Source: JALYUA01 sp038239305
Lineage (GTDB): Bacteria > Acidobacteriota > Thermoanaerobaculia > UBA5066 > Gp7-AA6
DNA: 64,000 bases
Assembly: GCA_038239305.1 (NCBI GenBank)
Contig: JBBSEW010000010.1
Coordinates: forward strand, 9,109 to 73,108
Direction of reading: 5' to 3'
Shown: positions 34,568-42,886 of the stretch, one piece after another
Layout: every line of letters begins with the position of its first letter
Position numbering within the stretch: position 1 is the first letter of the stretch
Translations under genes and position numbers: made by a program
The notes under the pieces: generated by a model
What the model saw: only the letters and a program-made list of their open reading frames with translations
What the model was told of the DNA's origin: nothing
The model's database searches: none

Positions 34568-36906
34568 ACTGGAACGAGGTTCTCGACCGGCCCTTCTTTC
34601 TGCGACTGTCCCTCTCTCTCCTCCATTTCCTCTGGCAGGGCGCCGCCGCCGCTGCCGTCTTCGCGGTCGGAGACGCCCTCCTACGCCGCCGCCGCGCCGG
34701 CCCGCGCACCCACTACGGGCTCGCCTGCGCGACGCTCGCGGTGATGGCGATCCTTCCCCTCGCCACGTTCGCCCGAGCGCGAGCCTTCCGCGTTCCCGCC
34801 TCGTCCGACTCGCGGGCCGCGGGGGCAACGGCGTCCCCGGCTTCGTTCGCGCCGGCGGGAGCGACTGCCGCACCGGGCCTCCGGCCCGCATCATCGCAAC
34901 TGTCGGAGCTCGCAAGGCGCCTCGCCGACGGGGCGGCCGGGGCGCGGCCGGCTCTCGTGGGGCTGTGGATGATGGGAGTCGCCCTGCTTTCGATCCGCCT
35001 CCTCGCGGGATGGCGGATCGCGGGACGCTTCGCCACCCGCGCGACGGCTCCCGCCCGAGCGGAGCTGTCGGCGGCCTTCGATCTTCTCGCCCGCCGGCTC
35101 CACGTCGTGCGGCCGGTGCGGCTGCTCGAATCCGCCGCGATCCACGTCCCCTCGGCGCTCGGCTTCCTCCGGCCGGTTGTCCTCGTTCCGGTGTCGGCCC
35201 TGACCGGGCTCGACCCGGAGCAGCTCCAGGCGCTTCTCGCGCACGAGCTCGCGCACGTCCGGCGCCATGACTATCTCGTCAACCTTCTCCAGAGCGCCGT
35301 CGAGACGCTCCTCTTCTACCATCCGGCGGTCTGGTGGGTATCGGGCCGGGTCCGCCGCGAACGGGAGAACTGCTGCGACGATCTCGCGGTCGCCGTGACG
35401 GGAGACGCCCGGGCCTACGCCGGAGCTCTGGTGCGGCTCGAAGAACGGCGCGGCGCGGGACAACGGGAAAACGCCGCCCTGGTCGTCGCGGCGAACGGAG
35501 GCGATCTCTTCCGGCGAATCGCCCGGATCCTCCGCCCGGGAGAGCCGGGGCTCGAGGCCCCTTCCCCGCGTGTCGCGGGCGCCGTCGCCCTCTCGGCGCT
35601 CCTCTTCGTCGGGGCGGCCGCGAGGGTGTCGACCCTCGAAGCCTCCACGGCTCACGCCTTCTCCCGTGTTGCGGATTCGGGAGTGTTCCCGGCCGCGGAC
35701 GGATCCGGGTCCGCCGCCGGCAAGACGGCGGGCGCGACTCCAGCCTCGACCGTCTCAACGGCCTCACCGGCCTCGACCGTCTCACCGGCCTCACCGGCCT
35801 CATCGGCCTCATCGGGTGCTCCTCCCGCGCTCCTTCCGACGGGCGGGCGCGCCGGAACAACAGCCGTGACTCCGATAACGCCCGACGCCGGCCAGAATCG
35901 CGCGGTCCGGAGCGACGAGGATGCACCGGCCGAAGCGGTGAACGAGGCCACCCTCGCCGGCGAGCCGGCCGGGTATCCGGGCCGCCTGACGACGGACGAG
36001 CTCCGGGCGTTCCGCATTCACGGCGTCACGCCCGAATTTCGTGGGGAGATCGCGGCTGCTGGATACCCCCACGCGAGCCCCGACGATCTCGTCGCGCTTC
36101 GGATTCATGGCGTCTCTGCCGCCGACATCGCCGGAATCCAGAAGAGGTTCGGCCGCGTCTCGCTCGAGCGGTGCATCGAGTTCGCCATACACGGAGTCTC
36201 CCCCGCCTGGCTCGCGGAAATGGCCGGGGCCGGTCTGACCCGCTTCTCGCCGGACCAGGCCGTTGCGATGCGCATCCACGGCGTCACGCCGGAGTTCTTC
36301 CGCCAGATCCACGAGGCCGGCTATCGCGACGCGAGCGTGGACGATGCGGTTTCGCTGCGGATCCATGGCGTCCGCCTGGAGGACTCCCGATTGTGGGAGT
36401 CGCTCGGGATGAGCCGGCCCGGCCTGGATCAGCTCGTCTCCGCCCGGATCCAGGGCGTCGAACCGGCGTTCGCTCGGGCGATGCGGGCCGAGGGTTTTTC
36501 TGACCTCGACATGGACCAGCTGACGAGCTTCCGGATCCACGGTGTGACCCCGGAGTTCGTGCGGGAGATCAAGGCCGCCGGCCTTTCCCCCATCTCGGCC
36601 GACGACGCGGTGGCGCTGCGAATCCACGGCGTCACGCCCTCTTTTCTGACGGAGCTCCGCTCGCTCGGCCTCGCCGTCGGTTCGGCGGACGACGCGACCG
36701 CGCTCCGTATCCACGGCGTCCTCTCGCAGGACCTGCGGGCCCTTCGGACGCTCGGATATCAGGCCGTCACGGCCGACGACCTCGTCGCTCTTCGTATCCA
36801 TGGGATTTCGGCGGACGACATCCGCCGCTCGAATCGGGAATCGGGAACACGCCTGTCGATCGACGATCTCGTCGACGCCAGGGTCGAAGCAAGGAGATTC
36901 CGATGA
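34564..36906 (+). CDS. M56 (BlaR1-like) membrane metallopeptidase with ten IHGV repeats
   Basis: 780 residues. Membrane helices at about 14-36, 53-70, 135-155 and 337-355 bracket the peptidase domain: zinc motif HELAH at 227-231 with FYHPAVWWVSGRVRRERENC and the acidic CCDDLAVAV following, as in BlaR1. A linker (about 385-420) made of Ala-Ser-Pro-Thr repeats follows the last helix, so residues after 360 should be periplasmic. Residues 480-768 are ten repeats of 29 (one of 28) residues with core FRIHGVTPEFVREI, predicted to form paired helices in a solenoid. In BlaR1 this position holds the penicillin sensor; here the repeat array replaces it. Stop and start overlap the next gene by four bases. 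Confidence 0.9.
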   Translation: MNWNEVLDRPFFLRLSLSLLHFLWQGAAAAAVFAVGDALLRRRRAGPRTHYGLACATLAVMAILPLATFARARAFRVPASSDSRAAGATASPASFAPAGATAAPGLRPASSQLSELARRLADGAAGARPALVGLWMMGVALLSIRLLAGWRIAGRFATRATAPARAELSAAFDLLARRLHVVRPVRLLESAAIHVPSALGFLRPVVLVPVSALTGLDPEQLQALLAHELAHVRRHDYLVNLLQSAVETLLFYHPAVWWVSGRVRRERENCCDDLAVAVTGDARAYAGALVRLEERRGAGQRENAALVVAANGGDLFRRIARILRPGEPGLEAPSPRVAGAVALSALLFVGAAARVSTLEASTAHAFSRVADSGVFPAADGSGSAAGKTAGATPASTVSTASPASTVSPASPASSASSGAPPALLPTGGRAGTTAVTPITPDAGQNRAVRSDEDAPAEAVNEATLAGEPAGYPGRLTTDELRAFRIHGVTPEFRGEIAAAGYPHASPDDLVALRIHGVSAADIAGIQKRFGRVSLERCIEFAIHGVSPAWLAEMAGAGLTRFSPDQAVAMRIHGVTPEFFRQIHEAGYRDASVDDAVSLRIHGVRLEDSRLWESLGMSRPGLDQLVSARIQGVEPAFARAMRAEGFSDLDMDQLTSFRIHGVTPEFVREIKAAGLSPISADDAVALRIHGVTPSFLTELRSLGLAVGSADDATALRIHGVLSQDLRALRTLGYQAVTADDLVALRIHGISADDIRRSNRESGTRLSIDDLVDARVEARRFR
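35745..35815. repeat. Short in-frame tandem repeats encoding the Ala-Ser-Thr-Pro linker
   Basis: Units of 9-12 bp around GCCTCACCG/GCCTCGACC repeat about seven times and encode an Ala-Ser-Pro/Thr-Val-Ser linker between the last membrane helix and the IHGV array. Such a tract can vary in length without frameshift if a unit of 3n is gained or lost. Confidence 0.75.
36001..36867 (+). repeat. IHGV coding repeat array 1 (10 units of about 87 bp)
   Basis: Ten consecutive units in the peptidase gene, nine of 87 bp and one of 84 bp, each with RIHGV or a variant (AIHGV, RIQGV, RIHGI) at the same place. Nucleotide identity between units is partial, so this is an old expansion rather than a recent slippage product. 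Confidence 0.9.
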
Positions 36907-38021
36907 CGACACCGAATCGGCACCGCTCACCCGGCCTCCTCGCGCTCGGGGCCGCGGCCTCCCTGGCTCTCGTTTTCTCCGTCGGCGCGGCGATTCCCTC
37001 CGATCTGGCGCGTTCCGGCGACGACTCCGGCAGTGGAACGCCGACCTCGGCCTCTTCATCTGCTGCGGCATTCGAGGGCCGGTGGGTTCTCGAGTTCGAC
37101 CGGCAGGATGGACGCGTCCAGCTCACCACTCTCCGGGGTTCCGCGGGACACCGGTCGGAAAACTCGTCCCCCTTTTCGATCGAGGAGTTCCGGGATCTCC
37201 GGCGTCCCTCCGGCGCCGCGTACACGCCGGCCCATTTCGCTCTCGTGCGGGACGCGGGCACTTTCGAATTCGACGGCCACCTCGACTCCTCGGGCGGAGC
37301 GGGACGGTTCCACTTCGCCGGAAACGCCGAGTTCGCGCGAGCCTGGGAGGCGACGGGCCGTGGCGCGCTGTCCTCCGAGCAGCTCTACGCCATGGCCGTC
37401 CACGACGTGAGCCGCAAGTTTCTCGCCGAGCTGCGCTCGCTCGGATACGAGAACCTGGCTGCCGACCGCCTCATCGCGATGCGAATCCACGGCGTCTCGC
37501 CCGACTACATCCGGGAGCTGGCGTCGCTCGGATACGCGAAGCTCCCGACCGACGAGCTCATCGCCTTCCGCATTCACGGAGTCTCGCCCGCCGGCATCCG
37601 GGAGTACGCCGCGCAGGGATACACCCACATATCGGCGGACCAGCTCGTCGCGATGCGGATCCACGGAGCCACGCCGGAGTTCGTCCGCGATCTCGCGTCC
37701 CTCGGATACAAACCGCTTTCCATCGACGAGCTCGTGGCGTTCCGGATTCACGGTGTCACCCCCGACTTCATCCGCGAATTCAAGGCTCTCGGTTACGGCA
37801 GGCTACCGGGCGACGAGCTCGTCGCCATGCGGATCCACGGCGTGAGCTCCGACTACGTGCGCGACCTTCAATCGCTCGGATACAAAGACATCCCCGTGGA
37901 CGAGCTCGTCGCGATGCGGATCCACGGCGTCTCGATCGAGTTCGTCCGGAGCATCCAGGCCCACGACCGTCACGTATCGATCGACGAGCTCGTGTCCCGC
38001 AAGATTCACGGCGGCAGCTAG
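36903..38021 (+). CDS. Secreted or membrane-anchored IHGV-repeat protein
   Basis: 372 residues. An N-terminal hydrophobic segment (about 10-30) acts as signal or anchor; a beta-rich domain of about 100 residues follows (FEGRWVLEFDRQDGRVQLT, then HFALVRDAGTFEFDGHLDS and GRFHFAGNAEF); from residue 161 come eight 28-29-residue repeats with core MRIHGVSPDYIRELASLGY. They are closer to each other than those of the peptidase and share its motif. No catalytic residues are apparent. Coupling to the peptidase by an ATGA overlap suggests equal production, and the shared repeats suggest the two proteins bind each other or the same ligand. Function unknown; the family appears in Acidobacteriota beside M56 genes. 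Confidence 0.85.
   Translation: MTTPNRHRSPGLLALGAAASLALVFSVGAAIPSDLARSGDDSGSGTPTSASSSAAAFEGRWVLEFDRQDGRVQLTTLRGSAGHRSENSSPFSIEEFRDLRRPSGAAYTPAHFALVRDAGTFEFDGHLDSSGGAGRFHFAGNAEFARAWEATGRGALSSEQLYAMAVHDVSRKFLAELRSLGYENLAADRLIAMRIHGVSPDYIRELASLGYAKLPTDELIAFRIHGVSPAGIREYAAQGYTHISADQLVAMRIHGATPEFVRDLASLGYKPLSIDELVAFRIHGVTPDFIREFKALGYGRLPGDELVAMRIHGVSSDYVRDLQSLGYKDIPVDELVAMRIHGVSIEFVRSIQAHDRHVSIDELVSRKIHGGS
37383..38018 (+). repeat. IHGV coding repeat array 2 (8 units of about 87 bp)
   Basis: Eight units, the first (AVHDV) and last (KIHGG) diverged. Same period and motif as array 1 in the upstream gene, so the two arrays come from one ancestor. Confidence 0.9.
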
Positions 38022-38024
38022 GAA

Positions 38025-38048
38025 CGGGTGTCCATAAACGGACACCCG
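38025..38048. promoter_or_regulatory. Perfect inverted repeat just after the IHGV operon
   Basis: Arms CGGGTGTCC and GGACACCCG (9 bp) with a six-base centre ATAAAC, starting four bases after the stop codon. There is no T-run after it. It may be a terminator-like stem, or an activator site: it sits about 100 bases upstream of the sigma-54-like element at 38127-38141, a normal distance for an NtrC-type enhancer. Confidence 0.5.
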
Positions 38049-38126
38049 CGTCCCGCGATCGCGCAACGTCGCCTCGCCCGCACCGACTCTGCTCCATATT
38101 TGCAGACGTTTCGTTCGATGCGGCGC

Positions 38127-38141
38127 TGGCATGCGCTTCGC
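38127..38141 (+). promoter_or_regulatory. Weak sigma-54-like promoter upstream of the adaptor gene
   Basis: TGGCATGCGCTTCGC matches the -24 TGGC and the -12 GC spacing of sigma-54 promoters, with T to C in the -12 TTGC. The adaptor ATG at 38157 leaves almost no leader, which weakens the call unless the translation start is further downstream. Confidence 0.3.
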
Positions 38142-38156
38142 CCTTGCACGAGTCCG

Positions 38157-39416
38157 ATGGACATCATCCGCGAGGACATTTCGGAGAAGAAACGGCGCCG
38201 GCGCCTGATCCTGGCGGCGGGCGGAATCGGTGTGGCGCTCCTCATCACGCTCGGGCTGTCCCGGTTGAAGCCGGCCGCGCCCACGGTGGACAAGAGCGCC
38301 GTGTGGATGGATACGGTCAAGCGCGGCCCGATGAACCGCGAGGTCCGGGGCCCCGGATCTCTCGTGCCGGAGGCGGAAGGAATTCTGCAGATCTCGGCCG
38401 CCACGGACGCGCGCGTCGAGCGCCTCGTCCTGCAGCCGGGCAGCCCCGTGAAACCGGACTCGGTCCTGCTCGAGATGTCGAACCCGGAGCTCCAGCGCGA
38501 CGCGCTCGACGCGGACTGGCAGCTGAAGGCGTCCCAGGCGGAGCTCGTGAACACGCGCGTCCGGCTCGAGAAAGAGCTCATGGACCAGCAGGCGTCCGCG
38601 GCGACCGTCCGTTCCGATTTCCACCAGGCGCAGCTGACAGCCGAGACGAACGAGGGGCTCTTCAAGGAAGGCCTGGTCGCCGATCTCACCCTGAAGCTTT
38701 CCCGGGTGCGCGCCGAGGAGCTCGAGACGCGCAATACCATCGAGCAGAAGCGGCTCGCCGTCTATGCCGATTCCGCCAAGGCGCAAATGGACGTCCAGGG
38801 CGCGAAGGTCGAACAGCTGCGGGCTCTCGCGCAGCTGAAACGGGCGCAACTCGACGCCCTCCATGTCCGGGCGGGGATCGGCGGGGTATTGCAGGAGCTC
38901 CCGCTCCAGGTTGGCCAGCGCGTGACGCCCGGGACGACGCTTGCGAAAGTTGTCCAGCCGAACAAGCTCAAGGCGCAGCTCAAAATCGCCGAGACCCAGG
39001 CCAAGGACATCGTGATCGGACAGCCCGCCGAGATCGACACGCGCAACGGGGTGGTCGCCGGGAAGGTCTCGCGCGTCGATCCGTCCGTGCAGAACGGGAC
39101 GGTCACCGTCGATGTCGCCCTCACGGGCGAGCTGCCGAAGGGTGCCCGGCCCGATCTCTCCGTGGACGGCAAGATCGAGCTCGACCGCCTCTCCGATGTC
39201 GTGTACGTCGGCCGGCCCGCATTCGGGCAGGAGCAGAACCTCGTGTCCCTCTTCCGCGTCAATGCGGATGGGGATGAGGCGCAGCGCACGAAAGTCCGCC
39301 TGGGCAAGAGCTCGGTCAACACCGTGCAGATCCTCGAAGGTCTGCGCCCGGGAGACCGCGTGATCCTGTCGGACATGAGCAACCGGGATGCGTATGAGCG
39401 GGTGCGGTTGAAGTGA
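38157..39416 (+). CDS. Periplasmic adaptor of an ABC efflux system (HlyD/MacA-like)
   Basis: 419 residues from ATG 38157. A cytoplasmic basic patch (EKKRRRR), one membrane helix (about 20-38), a lipoyl half-motif (LVPEAEGILQISAATDARVE), a coiled-coil hairpin (about 120-225), the second lipoyl half (VRAGIGGVLQELPLQVGQRV) and a beta-barrel domain (LKAQLKIAETQAKDIVIGQP). It links the inner-membrane ABC parts encoded downstream to an outer-membrane channel that is not encoded here. The in-frame extension upstream has no homology and includes the inverted repeat, so the later ATG was taken. Confidence 0.88.
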   Translation: MDIIREDISEKKRRRRLILAAGGIGVALLITLGLSRLKPAAPTVDKSAVWMDTVKRGPMNREVRGPGSLVPEAEGILQISAATDARVERLVLQPGSPVKPDSVLLEMSNPELQRDALDADWQLKASQAELVNTRVRLEKELMDQQASAATVRSDFHQAQLTAETNEGLFKEGLVADLTLKLSRVRAEELETRNTIEQKRLAVYADSAKAQMDVQGAKVEQLRALAQLKRAQLDALHVRAGIGGVLQELPLQVGQRVTPGTTLAKVVQPNKLKAQLKIAETQAKDIVIGQPAEIDTRNGVVAGKVSRVDPSVQNGTVTVDVALTGELPKGARPDLSVDGKIELDRLSDVVYVGRPAFGQEQNLVSLFRVNADGDEAQRTKVRLGKSSVNTVQILEGLRPGDRVILSDMSNRDAYERVRLK

Positions 39417-39479
39417 GAAGCCGGTAGTCAGGTATCCGTTGTCCGTTACCGAGAGCGGTTCGTCAACGAAGGAGCATTC

Positions 39480-40253
<774 letters not shown>

Positions 40254-40409
40254 GAGCAGTGGCTCTGCGGGCCGCGACGGCTCACCACCCGGATCGTCAG
40301 AGGAATCGAACCCGGCGCCCGAGTCGCTGCCGTCGGAACGCTTGCGGGGTTCCTGCCGGCACTCAAGGCCTCCCGAAGGGACCCGATGGAATCGTTGAGA
40401 AGCGAATGA
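40254..40409 (+). pseudogene. C-terminal remnant of an FtsX-type permease
   Basis: Directly after the ATPase stop codon the frame is open for 51 codons. Its last 25 residues, with AGFLPALKASRRDPMESLRS before a stop at 40407-40409, match the C-terminal end shared by MacB/ADOP permeases (helix, then A-x-R-A-x-R-I-D-P-x-x-A-L-R). No upstream helices, start codon or first domain remain. A permease following the ATPase has been deleted down to its tail, with the join near 40290. Confidence 0.75.
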
Positions 40410-40455
40410 ACGCTCTCCTCCTCGAGATGACGCCGCGCCGGCGGAAGGAAAAGCC

Positions 40456-42885
40456 ATGAGAGCACTGCTCCTGAGCGAATGGGGACGCGACGTCCGGCTG
40501 GCTCTCCGGTCGCTCTCGCGGAGCCCCGGCTTCGCCGCCGTCGCCGTGTTGAGCCTCGCGCTCGGCATCGGCGCGAACACGGCGATCTTCAGCCTCGTCG
40601 ACGCGGTCCTGATCCGCCCGCTCGCCTACCGCCAGCCGGATCGGCTCGTGGTTCTCTGGGAGGCGAACGCGTCGCGCCACAGCGAGCGCAACGTCGTCAA
40701 CCCCGGAAATTTCCTGGAATGGAAACGGCGCAACACGGTCTTCGCCGGCATGGCGCTGTCCACGTGGGCAGGCCGGACGCTCGTCGGTCCCGGCGGTTCC
40801 GAGCGCGTCACAGGGCGCGCCGTAACGGCCGGCCTGTTCGATGTTCTCGGCGCAGCGCCCGCCCTGGGCCGCGGGTTCCGGCCGGAAGAAGAAGTCCAGG
40901 CTCCGACGACTCCCCTGCTCCTCTCCTGGGATCTCTGGCAGCGGCGATTCGGTGGCGACGCGTCGATCCTCGGCCGGATCCTGCGCACGAGCGACGGCCC
41001 ATGCCAGGTCGTCGGCGTGATGCCCCGGAGCTTCCGGCCGCTCGGATCGGAAGAGTACTGGGAACCCTTTCCGATGACGGCGAACGCACGCGTGCATCGC
41101 GGCCGCTACGCGGTCGGATGGGCGCGGTTGAAGCCGGGCGTGAGCCTCGCCGCCGCCCGGGCCGAAATGGCGGGGATCGCCCGCCACCTCGCGGCGGAGT
41201 ACCCCGGCTTCGACACCGGCTGGACGGTTCAGGTCGTTCCCCTCCAGCAGGACGTCGTCGGAGGCTCCCGAACGCTCCTGCTTCTGCTCTTCGCCACGGT
41301 CTCCCTCGTCCTGCTGATCGCATGCGCGAACCTCGGGAGCCTCGTCCTGTCGCGCGCGGCCGGCCGCGAGCGGGAGGTCGCCATCCGTCTGGCCCTCGGC
41401 GCTTCGCGCGCCCGCATCGTGCGGCAGGCCGTCACCGAAAGCCTCGTGCTCGCCTTCGCCGGCGGGATCGCGGGGCTGGCGGCGGCGCGCTGGGGACTGG
41501 ACCTTCTCGTGGCGCGCGCGGGAGACGAGATCCCGCGCCTCGGAGAAGTCGCGCTCAACGGCCGGGCGGTGGCGTTCGGCCTGCTCCTCTCGACGATCGT
41601 CGGCATCCTGTTCGGGCTCTTCCCCCTGCGCCGGATCGGGCGGGCCGGAGGCATCTTCGGCGGGGCGATCCATGGCGGCGGGACCCGGACGACAGCTCGC
41701 GGGGGCATCGTCGCGCTCCGGGGAATTCTCGCCGCGGGCCAGATCGCCGTAGCGGTCGTTCTCACGTCCGGCACTGGCCTTCTCGTTGCCTCGATGGCCA
41801 ACCTCAAGAGTGTCGAGCCCGGCTTTTCCTCCGCGGGCGTCACGACCTTCCGCGTCATCCTCCCGAACCGCTACCAGGAGGGAGACCGCGCGCCAAGATT
41901 CTTCGACGAGATGGCGGGAAGACTTCGCCGCCTGCCGGGGGTGCGGTCCGCGGCCGCCGGGTCGAGCGTGCCGCTCGGGGGCGCCGATGTCGGAACGACT
42001 TACTCCGTCGCCGGCCGGCCGGCTCCGGCCCCAGGCGAGGCGCCGACGGCGGACATCAAGCGGATCGACGCGCAATTCCTCGCGACTCTCCGCATTCCCC
42101 TCCTTCAGGGACGCGGGCTTTCCGCGTCCGACGGTCCGGCCGCGCCGACCGTCGCCCTCGTGAACCGTGCCCTCGCGCGCCAGACGTTCGGGGATGCGAG
42201 CCCCATCGGGGAGCGCCTCGAGATTTCCTTCCAACCCCTCCGGGGCCCCGCGGAGATCGTCGGCGTCGTCGGCGACGTCCGAGGCTCGGGGATCGACGAG
42301 CCGGCGCGCCCGACGGTGTACCTGACGGATCGCCAGAGCGCGACCACCATGATGACGCTCGCGGTCCGCATGGATCCGGGCGTGAGCCCGCCGCTCTCCG
42401 CCATCCGGCAGATCGCCGCATCCCTCGAGCCCGATGCCGCGCCCGATCGGTTCTCGACCCTCGACTCCCTCGTCGCCTCCTCCCTCGGAGGGCGGCGCTT
42501 TCCGATGTTCTTTCTCGCACCCTTTTCGCTGACGGCGCTTCTGCTGTCGGCGGTGGGCGTGTACGGCGTCCTCTCGCTCGCCGTGCGGCAGCGGGTCCGG
42601 GAGATCGGCGTCCGCATCGCGCTCGGCGCGCAGGCGCGCGATGTCATGACACTCGTGCTCGGCCGCGTGGCCCGGCTCGCCGTGGCCGGCGCGGCGGCCG
42701 GCCTGGTCGTCTCGCTCCTTGCGGCTCGCGCCATGCGCTCCCTCCTGTACGGGATCGCTCCGAACGATCCGCCGACGATCGCCATGGCCGTTGCCCTGGT
42801 TCTCGCCGTCGCCCTGCTCGCGAGCATTCTTCCGACGAGCCGGGCCGTGCGGATCGACCCCATGACCGCCCTGCGGGAGGAGTGA
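40456..42885 (+). CDS. ADOP family permease 1
   Basis: 809 residues. N-terminal cytoplasmic helix DVRLALRSLSRSPGFAAVAV, then first membrane helix LALGIGANTAIFSLVDAVLI, a MacB periplasmic domain with the NFLEWKRRN motif, three helices (about 275-380), a second membrane and periplasmic domain, and a final three-helix bundle ending in the AVRIDPMTALREE tail. This MacB-FtsX duplication without its own ATPase is the Acidobacterial Duplicated Orphan Permease plan. It presumably extrudes lipids, peptides or antibiotics, or signals at the membrane. It is separated by one base from permease 2. Confidence 0.92.
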   Translation: MRALLLSEWGRDVRLALRSLSRSPGFAAVAVLSLALGIGANTAIFSLVDAVLIRPLAYRQPDRLVVLWEANASRHSERNVVNPGNFLEWKRRNTVFAGMALSTWAGRTLVGPGGSERVTGRAVTAGLFDVLGAAPALGRGFRPEEEVQAPTTPLLLSWDLWQRRFGGDASILGRILRTSDGPCQVVGVMPRSFRPLGSEEYWEPFPMTANARVHRGRYAVGWARLKPGVSLAAARAEMAGIARHLAAEYPGFDTGWTVQVVPLQQDVVGGSRTLLLLLFATVSLVLLIACANLGSLVLSRAAGREREVAIRLALGASRARIVRQAVTESLVLAFAGGIAGLAAARWGLDLLVARAGDEIPRLGEVALNGRAVAFGLLLSTIVGILFGLFPLRRIGRAGGIFGGAIHGGGTRTTARGGIVALRGILAAGQIAVAVVLTSGTGLLVASMANLKSVEPGFSSAGVTTFRVILPNRYQEGDRAPRFFDEMAGRLRRLPGVRSAAAGSSVPLGGADVGTTYSVAGRPAPAPGEAPTADIKRIDAQFLATLRIPLLQGRGLSASDGPAAPTVALVNRALARQTFGDASPIGERLEISFQPLRGPAEIVGVVGDVRGSGIDEPARPTVYLTDRQSATTMMTLAVRMDPGVSPPLSAIRQIAASLEPDAAPDRFSTLDSLVASSLGGRRFPMFFLAPFSLTALLLSAVGVYGVLSLAVRQRVREIGVRIALGAQARDVMTLVLGRVARLAVAGAAAGLVVSLLAARAMRSLLYGIAPNDPPTIAMAVALVLAVALLASILPTSRAVRIDPMTALREE

Positions 42886-42886
42886 C

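Noticed and set aside
34169..36906. Beta-lactam resistance operon (blaI-blaR1)
   Set aside because: No beta-lactamase gene or penicillin-binding sensor is present; the sensor part is replaced by the IHGV array.
36001..38018. Recent slippage or CRISPR-like repeat
   Set aside because: The 87-bp units are diverged at DNA level, fully coding and without spacers, so they are an old protein repeat.
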